Origin: Owenia fusiformis | Taxonomy: Eukaryota; Annelida; Polychaeta; Sabellida; Oweniidae | Length of the DNA: 64,000 bases | Assembly (NCBI GenBank): GCA_903813345.2 | Contig: CAIIXF020000005.1 | Coordinates: 32,927,375-32,991,374 of the forward strand | Direction: 5' to 3' | Shown: piece by piece, positions 45,355 through 55,073 of the stretch | How the letters are laid out: each line of letters begins with the position of its first letter | How positions within the stretch are numbered: the first letter of the stretch is position 1 | Position numbers and translations under genes: made by a program | Notes under the pieces: model-generated | What the model was told of the DNA's origin: nothing | The model's database searches: none | Seen by the model: the letters and a program-made list of their open reading frames with translations, nothing else

Positions 45355-46142
45355 GTGAACATTTGTGAACATCAGTGAACATTTGTGAACAATACTAGTG
45401 AACATCAGTGAACATTTGTGAACATCAGTGAACCTTTGTGAACATTACTAGTGAACATTTGTGAACATTTATGAACAATACTAGTGAACATTTGTGAACA
45501 ATACTAGTGAACATTTGTGAACTATAATAGTGAACATCAGTGAGCATTTGTGAACATCAGTGAACATTTGTGAACAATACTAGTGAACATTTGTGAACAT
45601 TACTAGTGAACATTTGTGAACATTACTAGTGAACATTTGTGAACATTTATGAACAATACTAGTGAACATTTGTGAACAATACTAGTGAACATTTGTGAAC
45701 ATCAGTGAACATTTGTGAACATTACTAGTGAACATTTGTGAACATTTATGAACAATACTAGTGAACATTTGTGAACAATACTAGTGAACATTTGTGAACA
45801 TCAGTGAACATTTGTGAACAATACTAGTGAACATTTGTGAACATTTATGAACAATACTAGTGAACATTTGTGAACAATACTAGTGAACATTTGTGAACAT
45901 CAGTGAACATTTGTGAACAATACTAGTGAACATTTGTGAACAAAACTAGTGAACATTTGTGAACATCAGTGAACATTTGTGAACAATACTAGATAACATT
46001 TGTGAACATCAGTGGACATTTGTGAACAATACTAGTGAACATTTGTGAACAATACTAGTGAACATTTGTGAACATTTGTGAACAATACTAGTGAACATTT
46101 GTGAACATCAGTGAACATTTGTGAACAATACTTGTGAACATC
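45355..46142. repeat. GTGAAC minisatellite (iteron-like array) upstream of the ATPase gene
   Basis: About 790 bp made of GTGAACATTT and GTGAACAATACTA (also GTGAACATCA, GTGAACATTACTA and ATGAACA variants). The heptad GTGAACA recurs at 10- or 13-bp steps, roughly 70 times by spacing. Composite units are 23 bp (GTGAACATTTGTGAACAATA then CTA) and 20 bp, with frequent ACTAGT palindromes at joints. The array ends in decayed units near 46140. It lies between the right arm of the element and the first gene, and could serve as origin, enhancer or packaging signal. It has no spacer variety or palindromic repeats of a CRISPR kind. Confidence 0.95.
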
Positions 46143-46981
46143 AAAGAATATTTGTACATGATAATTAAAGTATTCGACCATGTCACAATGCTAAATTCTC
46201 TCAATTTCTACTAAATTATTTACCCTCAATTTCAATGAAATTATTTACATAAAATACAATTCATATATAACAACTAATCAAAGACATTGGAACATATATG
46301 ATCCTACTGCATTTAGATGTTGTGTTATTGAATATCATGTACAGAATATTTAGGACTTACCTTAAACAAGCATACAGATATGTCTAAATCACCAGTTGTT
46401 TACTACCATGTTCATAAATGGTCCACACACTTTTTGGAGATTTTTATATGGTAAAAATGATGTCAAATTCTATTTTAGGGCATGATGTCATATATTTTTT
46501 AAGAAACTTAGGTCATAAAATGATGATGTCATATACTCTAGATCATTCTAGAAAAAAGGATTAACACATTAAACAAAAGATGTTCTAGAATATGAAGGAT
46601 TAACATTGTGATGACACAGTTAAATGTCAACATTCAATTATTACATTAAAAGACCATTATTGTTGAAATCAAGTAGAGTAAGATCAAATGGTCAATTCAA
46701 TATAGAACTTAAATAAATAAACCTTTTCAACGGTCAATTCAATATAGGACTTAAATAAATAAACCTTTTCATCTGTACTCATATTTAATCCAAAATCCAG
46801 TTCTCTTTCCTTTTATACCAACAGTATTTGTTTGACCAGCTCAATAGGATTATTGATTCTTTTCAATGTTGGGTTAATATTGAAAGTAGAATTGTAAACA
46901 CTGTTAATGGATTATACCAAATTTAAAATAATATTAAAGGGATTTATTTTGTACTTTACTATTCAGTCCAAGAAATACATT
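46143..46981. other. Non-coding AT-rich segment of the Polinton-like element
   Basis: About 840 bp with no frame of note on either strand. It includes two adjacent copies of a 42-bp unit (46690-46731 and 46732-46771, GGTCAATTCAATATAG(A/G)AC...) and an ATGATGTCA-rich patch (46455-46535). This is the only place in the element that could hold a further gene, and it is too short for a polymerase. Confidence 0.7.
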
Positions 46982-47188
46982 TCTCACCCATTTAAGATAA
47001 CAATGATGTCATGCGCATCTTATCTCTCACCCAAGATGAAAGCCCCATCCAATTAATTTATCTCCTAATCCCCATTCAATTAATTTATCTCCTGCTCATC
47101 AATATCTCCTGCTCATCTTCAGAGATTTTGAAAGCCCCGGGCCCGTGGCGGCCCGTGGCGAGCCAGAACCTGACATTTTATATCTACT
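46982..47188. repeat. Polinton-like right TIR
   Basis: 207 bp ending ACATTTTATATCTACT. It matches the left TIR across its full length apart from the 4-bp indel. A short frame at 47011-47208 is TIR-derived. Confidence 0.95.
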
Positions 47189-47194
47189 GTTACC
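47189..47194. repeat. 6-bp target-site duplication, right copy
   Basis: GTTACC directly after the CT terminus of the element. Confidence 0.93.
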
Positions 47195-48022
47195 ATTTCT
47201 ACACTTAAATCAATTATCAGCAAACTTTATTAAATTAAAATCAATTATAGGCTATATGGAATTCCTTGTAGGCTAGTCCTAACTCTGTTAAAAATTATTA
47301 TAAATAAAACACAGAGATAAAACCAAAAGTCGCTTTGAAAAGTATATCAAAATGAAAAAATGGATGGATTAATAAATATTCCAAACATATAAAATAACAA
47401 TTAACATAACTGGAAAAAATATTCATGCCTTATAATCAGCCATCTCAATGCAGATAATATCTGAAAATCCGTCTAATCAAGTAACAATAACAAAAACAAT
47501 TAACAGATTCGTGCCAATTAATTAATTATCGGACTATGGATTTTTCATAGTTTATGCTTGCTTCAAGCAACTGCGTACCCCTCTCTCGTCAGTAAACATA
47601 GGTCGGAAGAAATCATCATGAGATTTTGACATTGTACTTGAGGCAATTTTCATGAACTATAAAATGAAGACCGCCGTGTTTAATTGTTGAACACTCATTT
47701 AACCTGCGATATATTGCCTGTGTTGTAACCAATTTCAATGGGAACCCGTAAAACAGAATGCAAATATATTATACAATATATTAAGAACGGAATGATAAAG
47801 TTTGAAAATTCCCCTCATTCGTTATCCGGAATCGTGATTCTTAACAGGAAAACAGATATGATAGATAATTCTATCTGAATTAAAGGGGACAGTTTACTAC
47901 CCAACCTCGGAATTCAAGGATGCACTTTCCGTGCTGATTTTATTTGCCAGTCACATAAGGCTCAGGACGCATGGACTCTGTCAGATTTCCCAGATTTCCC
48001 CTCTCATTCTTATTCCCAGTAT
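47195..48022. other. No gene recognised
   Basis: Right flank of the Polinton-like insertion. AT-rich, with no coding or repeat structure identified. Confidence 0.5.
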
Positions 48023-48242
48023 CGGGAGATTTAACCAGTAAAATGTTCCGATCGTCACAACATCCGATGGACCGAGAGGTTTCACAGGTTTATACATGCA
48101 GCACTTATTATTGGAAGGATATATGGAATGTGCATGCATACTGTGCTGAATATACATGTACAGTATGCATGTATGAATCCGTGAAATCTTTCGGTGTATC
48201 GAATGTTGCGACGATCGGAACATTCACTGGTTTAATCTCCCG
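48023..48242. repeat. Long foldback (inverted repeat) hairpin
   Basis: The outer arms begin CGGGAGATTTAACCAGTAAA at the left, and the right arm, reverse-complemented, begins CGGGAGATTAAACCAGTGAA. Pairing continues through ATGTTCCGATCGTC, a GGTTTCAC/GATTTCAC block and CATACATGCA (left arm ~48023-48097, right arm ~48168-48242). A second, inner hairpin uses GCATGCATACTGT and ACAGTATGCATG. Open frames on both strands here (47971-48300 and 47981-48223) mirror each other because of the symmetry. Confidence 0.85.
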
Positions 48243-49986
48243 ACACCATTGTGTGATCCACAGCAAGTTTTATCCTTTGGAATACCAAAGGGTTAGATAA
48301 AGTGAGACTCCGATAGATCAGAATGTCCCGACACGGGAATCAGAATGACAGAACAAATATAATTTTGAATACCATGGCCAGAGACTAAATCTATGAATGG
48401 GAGGTAGGGAATCGCACAATTCTGTAATTCCAATGCTGCCCTTGTGTTTTATCAACGTTATACAATGAACGATGCAAACAAAACAGATCGTAATAAATCT
48501 TATTCTAATTCTAATTCCTACATGAAATCTCACCACCAAATACTGGTAACATTTGAAAGACTTTATCTAATTCGTGTAATTCAAAAAAACAAATCAAATC
48601 AAAATTAAAACATGCAAACATGTATATCTGCTTATGGAGGAATATCCGAGAAAATGTACATGTGTGACGCTGGTTTTCAGTCCCGGGTTTTCAGTCCTAC
48701 ATCGCCGCTTAATACCTGAAAAGCAACTAACTTATCTGCTTATTATAAGTTATCAAATAATTTAACAATGAAACAGAAACACAATGCATGCCAAACATTT
48801 ATCTATATTATATTAGGGTTATTATTTTGTATTTTGCACTTGTATCGAGGAGCTGTGTAGGCAAGATTCACAAACTATATCTCCATGGGCTATAACTTGA
48901 AGAACGCCACTGACGGGTCTGTGCCCTTTAGGATGGGCCGTATTGTTCTTGTTGGTATCTTACCCACGGGAACCTACAAAACAGAAAATATATAATTACA
49001 TTGTGAAGAGGAAGTCCTGTCTATATAAAACTCCCTAGAATAAGATACAAGCAGTATAAACATCCATATTTGCAAAAAGTTACGATAAACCACTGTCAGT
49101 TAGTAGTTGTAGTATCATATGCTTTTCGAAAAGTTGATAAAACGCAAAATATGATTGGAATATTTGCTGAAGTCTGGGATCGATGATCTGATAGAAATTG
49201 AGGGAAAGCGTTGAATCATAATTGAATGTTAGAGCAAAACAATAATAATTGCAATTTATGTTTGTCATTACAATTTTTCCCTGAAATCAAGAATAAAATG
49301 TAACTTTCTTTAGATACATGTATCTGTCGCATTTGCTTTTCCTGAAAGGCTAGTTCCGGGGGATAGTTTAGTCAAATTGACGAATTTCTAAAATGACAAA
49401 TCATCATACTGCGAGTATCTTTGGATTCTTTTCCACAGATGTACGCTAATATCCGATCTAATATCGTACTTCAATATTTTTGTTTTTACGAAATGGAAAC
49501 AAAATCTTTCATGTAAACATCCGCATTTCAAATTAATTTTAGTATATCCTCAGATTATCATAGAATAATTCTGTGAATCCCAAGCACAACCCATTACAAT
49601 TAAATGGTCTATCAGTCAATCTGTATTACAACAAATGAATAACAATCATGAAAATATTCCAAATATATTTGTCTTTGAATGTCGGAATAAAAATCATTGA
49701 CGGTCCAACTTCAACGTACAATCTACGTGTGCGTACAGACATAATGACAGACTTATTATTTGTCCTCATTGTGATTTGCCCGTCTGAAAGATTATTTTAT
49801 AAATTATGGTACAGAATGCTCTATAAAAGGATTCCTACATTTTTAAAACGGCAATAATAGTTATTATTGAAAAAAACTAGTTCTAAGTATACTTATTTAT
49901 TGAATTGTTTCAAGAATATAACTTAATAGTGGACACAATTTTTACCCGCTCAAAACATAATCTAACTCTGAAGAAATATTATTTAA
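48243..49986. other. No gene recognised
   Basis: Mixed AT-rich sequence with small palindromes. No exon or element could be supported. Confidence 0.45.
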
Positions 49987-50145
49987 GGAATAAATAATGA
50001 TAGGCCATTCAATATGGTGAAATTCAGCACGAGTTGGACAGAATGTTGTACAAAGCACGAACCGAAGGTGAGTGCATTTGTACTAACATTCTGTCCAACG
50101 AGTGCTGAATTTCACCATATTGAATGGCCTATCATTATTTATTCC
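49987..50145. repeat. Near-perfect 68-bp inverted repeat (foldback element)
   Basis: The left arm 49987-50054 (GGAATAAATAATGATAGGCC ...) and right arm 50077-50145 pair with two mismatches and a 1-nt bulge, separated by a 22-nt loop. It would extrude as a long hairpin, or give a hairpin RNA if transcribed. The frame at 50014-50334 crosses it and is not considered coding. Confidence 0.92.
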
Positions 50146-50380
50146 GATTCAAACATAAAAATTAGTAAAAGCCGTGTCTGTGGAACGGGCATGAAGGAAG
50201 AATACGCATGCTGTCAAGATTCTGAAGTCGGCCGGAAAATTTTTAGAATTTGTTTGGGCTGTTCTATTTTACTCCCCGTTTTAGATTTTATACGGTGTAT
50301 GCAAACGTGCATACACGTGTTACGGAGGGAGTAAAAAAGAACAGCTATCCCCGGACAGAGCCCCAGATGTGCAGCTGAGA

Positions 50381-50513
50381 TGTGACGTCACTCAAAACAA
50401 TGCAAATTGCAGATTGAACAGAGCATGGTCGTGCATCTATGGAGAATTAGAGAACGTTCTATATTGGCTATGCTGCATTCTGATTGGTTGAGAAATTCGA
50501 ATAGAGCACGGTC
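50381..50513 (+). promoter_or_regulatory. Possible promoter (CRE and CCAAT-type motifs)
   Basis: TGACGTCACTCA at about 50381-50392 (a CRE/AP-1-like site) and CTGATTGGTTG at about 50480 (CCAAT box, reverse) precede an ATG at 50514 and a strong splice donor at 50564. The arrangement is suggestive only. Confidence 0.3.
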
Positions 50514-50563
50514 ATGTTTGAATATGAGTTTATCGATGTTTTCTTGGATCCTCCGATGTACAG
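50514..50563 (+). CDS. Possible short first coding exon
   Basis: The ATG at 50514 opens 16 codons plus two bases, MFEYEFIDVFLDPPMY then R, ending at CAG|GTAAGT, a consensus donor (phase 2). It is acidic and aromatic with no recognised family. Very short, so support is limited to the donor and the promoter-like motifs upstream. Confidence 0.28.
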
Positions 50564-50860
50564 GTAAGTTGCACAATGCATTGATGTACACTGTGCCGAC
50601 GGAAATGCCGTCCCGATGACTTTGCCGATCGGCAGAACTATCCCGATGGCGATGCCTATTGGAGTGTTTCCAAAAAAGAAAACACCGTGGATTATATACA
50701 ATTTGAATTCAGTTACATGTTGTTTGTGTGTATTATGGCTTTTTCAACTGATAAACTTACTACCAATTTATTCATTTAAAGTATCGAGCATATTAGTGAA
50801 CCAATGGTCAATTACGACCGCATACAGTATAATGGATAATCTAAACAAACTTGCTTTCAT

Positions 50861-51000
50861 TTCGTGCTCACTGTGAATTCTACCGCTAAGCATATGTACA
50901 GTGCATACAGGTATAAATTACAATCTGATAACTACATCGGTCGTATAGCGCATGCTAAGCGCTAGCTAAGCAGTAGAATCGCTGTCGCTGTGAGCACGAA
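50861..51000. repeat. Imperfect inverted repeat, bordering GC-rich islet
   Basis: TTCGTGCTCAC...ATTCTAC.GCTAAG (50861-50892) pairs with the reverse complement of about 50962-51000 (TTCGTGCTCAC...ATTCTACTGCTTAG). The right arm carries a 6-bp insertion. A loop of ~70 bp lies between. Confidence 0.6.
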
Positions 51001-51085
51001 GAGCGCTCGGCGCACAGACGAAGAGCGGGCGTGCAGCGGTCGCGATGCACGCGTAGAGCAGCCGGCATCTCGACGGCACGGCATG
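50940..51085. other. GC-rich, CpG-dense islet
   Basis: Contains AAGCGCTAGC, AGAGCGCTCGGCGCACAG, GAGCGGGCGTGCAGCGGTCG and CGACGGCACGGCATGG. It is similar in composition to the islet at 32641-32810, not coding, and adjoins the inverted repeat at 50861-51000. Confidence 0.4.
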
Positions 51086-52389
51086 GTGTGAGCTTTGAAA
51101 ATACTTGTACTGTATTTCAATATTTGAAGATTATGAGGAGACTTTAGGTCAACATTTCCCCATGAAGGTGCAGATGATTATTTCAGCTGATCAAGATCAT
51201 ACAATAAACAGTAATATGATCATGCAGAATAGCAATGGAATAATGTGATAGTGAAATACCAATAAGTTGTAATAGTTAACGATGATATTGGAATATTGCT
51301 AGATGTAACAATTTTTTTCAATTAAACCTGTATGCGTATTGACAGTAACCTAGATTAAGAGATAAAACCAGGAGCTGGCTATTGTTCAAATGGGCTTTAT
51401 ATTTAATTTCATATACCTGGAGAAGTAGACAACCTAACTAGGATAATCATATAGTAGATTTCTGCAAAGAATATATACATATAAGTATAAAATAGGCTCA
51501 GTATATAGTTTATGAATCAACAGTTTATAAAGCCTGAGAAGCATTCTACATCTGTACAGTTGCAGCAATACACACTTGTACTCAACATGATACAATGAGT
51601 TAAAGACTAACATTGTTGATGAAGGAATTGTAGTCTTAACAATTGACTTGTATTAATAACTATGGAATAACTGTACATATTATGATTGATCGAACGTGAA
51701 TTGTACAATTTAACATAGGATGCTTATAAATATATTAAATTGCAGATTTCTACAGAAGCCTATCTTGTGAATAAGACATAATACAAGCATATGTCGATAA
51801 CTGATAAAATTCATCAGGTCCATTAACAACCTAAATATAAGATCAGTAAGCAGTTGATCTTTACAAAAGGAAAGGGATTAGTGGCAAGTTGTATTTAAAT
51901 AAACCATAAGTATATGTACATACACATTAAATACTTGTACCTTGACCAGTGCAATTCCACACTGGAATTGAACATAGGATTGACATAAACAAGTTTCTTA
52001 TTAAAGCATAAAAATGTATTCTATTGTTACATCTATCAGGAGTAGTATAAGGCGACGTAGTAGGCGGGGCAAAAAAGGAGGTAAGAGTCATTAATTAACA
52101 ATCTAATTATGTTACAACTTAATATTTATCTATTGTTTTATCTTTAAATAGTGCATTTAAATTGATGTGTTATGATATTTGCAATGCGGGCATCTGATTT
52201 TGCCAGTCATAAATTTTGAACATGATGAAGTTCCATGACATTAAATGGCAAGAAAATATTAACTAGTTAAATGTTGCATCTTAATTTTGGATTTGGATGG
52301 ATTTTTGAATGTCAAAACTGATTTTTTCACATATGTTGATAATTTCTCCAAATTGCCAAGACCTGTTATACATTTGTGACATGTAAAAT
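51086..52389. other. No gene recognised
   Basis: AT-rich sequence. A short GGCGACGTAGTAGGCGGGGC patch at about 52052-52071 stands out in composition but has no associated frame. Confidence 0.45.
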
Positions 52390-52521
52390 CAGGCCTATAG
52401 CCAGGGGGTTCGAGGGGTTTAAGGCAAACCCCTCGAACCCCTGGCCAAAAATTCTTTCAAAGTCATGCAGGAATTCACAATTCTGAGCATTTTCAAAAAA
52501 GCTGGCCATGTAATGGGCCTG
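52390..52521. mobile_element. MITE, CAGGCCCGTAGCC family, short diverged copy
   Basis: A 132-bp element: left end CAGGCCTATAGCCAGGGGGT, right end AATGGGCCTG. AAAAT (left) and AAAAC (right) flank it. It has the GGTTCGAGGGG/CCCCTCGAACC inner palindrome and the family interior (AAAATTCTTTCAAAGTCATG). Confidence 0.7.
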
Positions 52522-54703
52522 AAAACAAAAACAATACTGAAATACCATAATTTAATACAACTCTTCATTTTGGACTCAATTCTAATGTTCGTTTCAAAGG
52601 CACTGGTCTGCCTGATCTAATTAGGATGTTCAGACTCAATTGATTATAGATGGATCCCATTGGGATCCATGATGCAAAACTGTTGATAACTCTTTATGGT
52701 TATATAATATTTATCAACTGCATCATATATCTAATGAGAAAGTGGTCACAATTTGATTATGATTTTTACGTATTTCACAGATGGTTTCGAAGTTACTTAA
52801 CATCAGACCTCACTTGCAAATTGAAGTAACCATGAAACTTCTGGAAAAAGAACTGATGTTATTACCCTGAGTATTAGAGCCTAGTATAAAATACTCAGAA
52901 TAGAGGAAAGAATTCAAAGTTTTGATACTGGTCAAATCTAAAAAGAAATTCCCCAAAAAGTAAGGCCTTAATGAGTGTTTAATTACAAAATAATGCCAGT
53001 ATTTCTGCAGGCATTCTGCAGTCCCTTACTGCTATTTTGATGCGGGGAGACTAGATAAAAAGATAATCTACAATTCAAAGCCCATAGATAAAACTCCTTT
53101 TAAATAAGCAAATAAAACTACTGGGAATTGCTCTGATGTGAAATATGTTGTTGGACATTTAATAGGAATATATATTGATTCTTTTAACAGAAGGTCATTT
53201 TCAGCTCATAACCTTCAAGTCATGTTGTTCTAGCTCATCTACATATTATGTTGTTGAATTATTTTTTAAGTATTCACATTCATTATAGATGATTGATTCC
53301 TTGTTTTTTTTTTAGATGAGTTGAGAGTTTTTGGGATAATAGCATAGCATGATTATAATGGTTATCTCAATGCTGTCCTGTTACGGATTTTAGGCTGTTT
53401 TTGTCATTTTGTTTTACTTGAATGCTGCCTCGATTGAACATATACTGACATTTTGGTGTTTTTTACTATTTTACTAAATAAAGCTGGATTTAACAACATT
53501 AATAGATATTAGGCTTGATGTAATGAATTCATTATACCTTGTCTACTTCTATAAATAATGTGATGTAAGAACTCATGTGAATCGCAAATAAATATTTTCG
53601 TAATATTTGGTAAAGTAAGCTAAACAAATGTGTGAATTGATATAAAACATCAGACTATTCAAGTGTTGTGTTTTGGCTGATCAATCAATATAGTTTGATA
53701 TCAGACATAAAGATGCTCATACTATGTCTCATCCCATGTGGACTTGTGTCCGTATGGTGCATTTTTCTCTGGAGTAATCATTTCTAAAACATAATGATGC
53801 TTTAATCAAAAGAATAGTACACCATATATCTCTATCAGGAAAGCTAAATCAAAGCAATGGGGAAAACCTTATCTCAGGAGGTCTGTAAATGTCCCCAATG
53901 ACCTCTTGGAGAAAATCATATATAGTAAGCTTCTAAAATTGGCAATTTCTTTATATGTATTATATTTGTTATATAACTACGTTCCGAAATGGCCTCTGTA
54001 TAATATCCTTAAAATATGCTAACATTTACTTTAGACTAAGTTTAAATTTACTTTTATCTTTTCGGGATATGATTGGCCTATTTTGTGGAACATTTCACAA
54101 AGCATATTTTTTGTTGTTTTATTGAAGTCAGTGGTTTGTATTTTAATGTTATCAACATCTTACATGTGTATGCCTGTATGTTATTTGTAAACAAATGTGA
54201 CTCTCAAAATGAATGATATTCTGATACATTAACTTTAAACTGAACAGCATTAACATCAAGGGATGAATATGATACTGGAATTCCCATGTTGTACGTATAC
54301 GTATTATAGTAATTGGGATAACCCTTTAATCAAGTGCTACCAGCAGATTAATATAAACATACTCTTGCTTGGATTGGATCTCTGCAATTTATGACACATA
54401 CACATTAGCACTTTTACTGTATTACCTGGTGCCTTATTACACCAGGTAACCTGGCATCTTATTTGTAGTATAGTGGAATATTATTCTTGGAGAACTATAA
54501 ATAAATAGTTTTTTGTTTATTTTGGTAGAATTTATGGAAGACTGCTTTTACCTCTGAGTAGTTATCAGCTGTTATACCCATAATAAACATTAATATAGTT
54601 TGTCAGGAAATGACAGGTGAGCTATTCTATGAAAATATATCTTTCTTGTATACGATATTGTTTTCTTTATTGATTGATATGCATTTGAAATACACATATA
54701 GTA
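52522..54703. other. No gene recognised; inverted copy of the 26308 repeat
   Basis: 52613-52684 matches 26308-26376 in inverted orientation. The rest is AT-rich without recognisable content. Confidence 0.45.
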
Positions 54704-55071
54704 CAGGATGAGCCAAAAAAGGTACCACTAACAAATCTTAATTACTTAGTCATTCAGCATGGGTTTAGTGTCATATTCAGCATAATTAGGGCTTGTCCAA
54801 TGTATTGTCACTCTACCAAGTTTCAGTGGTCTATCCCTAGTGGTCACAATTTTATGGCCATTTTACAAAACATGCCATAAAATATGGGCGTCATGTTTGG
54901 AGGCCAACTTGAACGTATTTGGTGTAGTTTTTCACAACACAAGCATAAACATCATGTGTTATGGCTCTCATCTTTCTTTTTATCTCTTGTTTCAATGTTT
55001 CAAGGGTTGTTAGTATAGAAAATAGATTAATAACATACATTTGTTTGGGTTACCTTTTTTGGCTCAATCTG
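54704..55071. mobile_element. Mariner-type MITE, 368 bp
   Basis: The left end CAGGATGAGCCAAAAAAGGT and right end, reverse-complemented, CAGATTGAGCCAAAAAAGGT form TIRs of ~22 bp. TA flanks both sides (54702-54703 and 55072-55073). It has no coding frame. TA duplications place it in the Tc1/mariner group as a non-autonomous derivative. Confidence 0.85.
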
Positions 55072-55073
55072 TA

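Larger units (their letters stand above)
38882..47188 (-). mobile_element. Polinton/Maverick-like element without polymerase B
   Basis: An 8307-bp element with 5'-AG...CT-3' ends, TIRs of ~210 bp and a 6-bp target duplication, the defining termini of Polintons/Mavericks. Seven intact genes on the minus strand encode the packaging ATPase, chromodomain integrase, membrane protein, minor-capsid-like, basic, major-capsid-like and Ulp1/adenain protease proteins. Typical Polintons are 15-20 kb and encode a protein-primed DNA polymerase B. None of the frames here carries polymerase motifs, and the only stretch without genes (45363-46981) is filled by a minisatellite and AT-rich DNA. Intact reading frames and near-identical TIRs indicate recent activity. 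Replication would have to rely on a helper element or on host enzymes (inference). Confidence 0.93.

Noticed and set aside
45355-46142. The repeat array as a CRISPR
   Set aside because: Units are contiguous with no unique spacers, the context is an animal mobile element, and no cas genes are present.
46143-46981. Search for a polymerase B or replication gene in the gene-free arm of the Polinton-like element
   Set aside because: No open frame of useful length on either strand and no polymerase motif. The segment is AT-rich with a short tandem repeat.
47971-48300. Overlapping frames on both strands resembling each other
   Set aside because: The resemblance is due to the foldback symmetry at 48023-48242.
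50014-50334. 106-residue frame with many Cys residues
   Set aside because: It runs through both arms and the loop of a near-perfect hairpin. Composition follows the palindrome.
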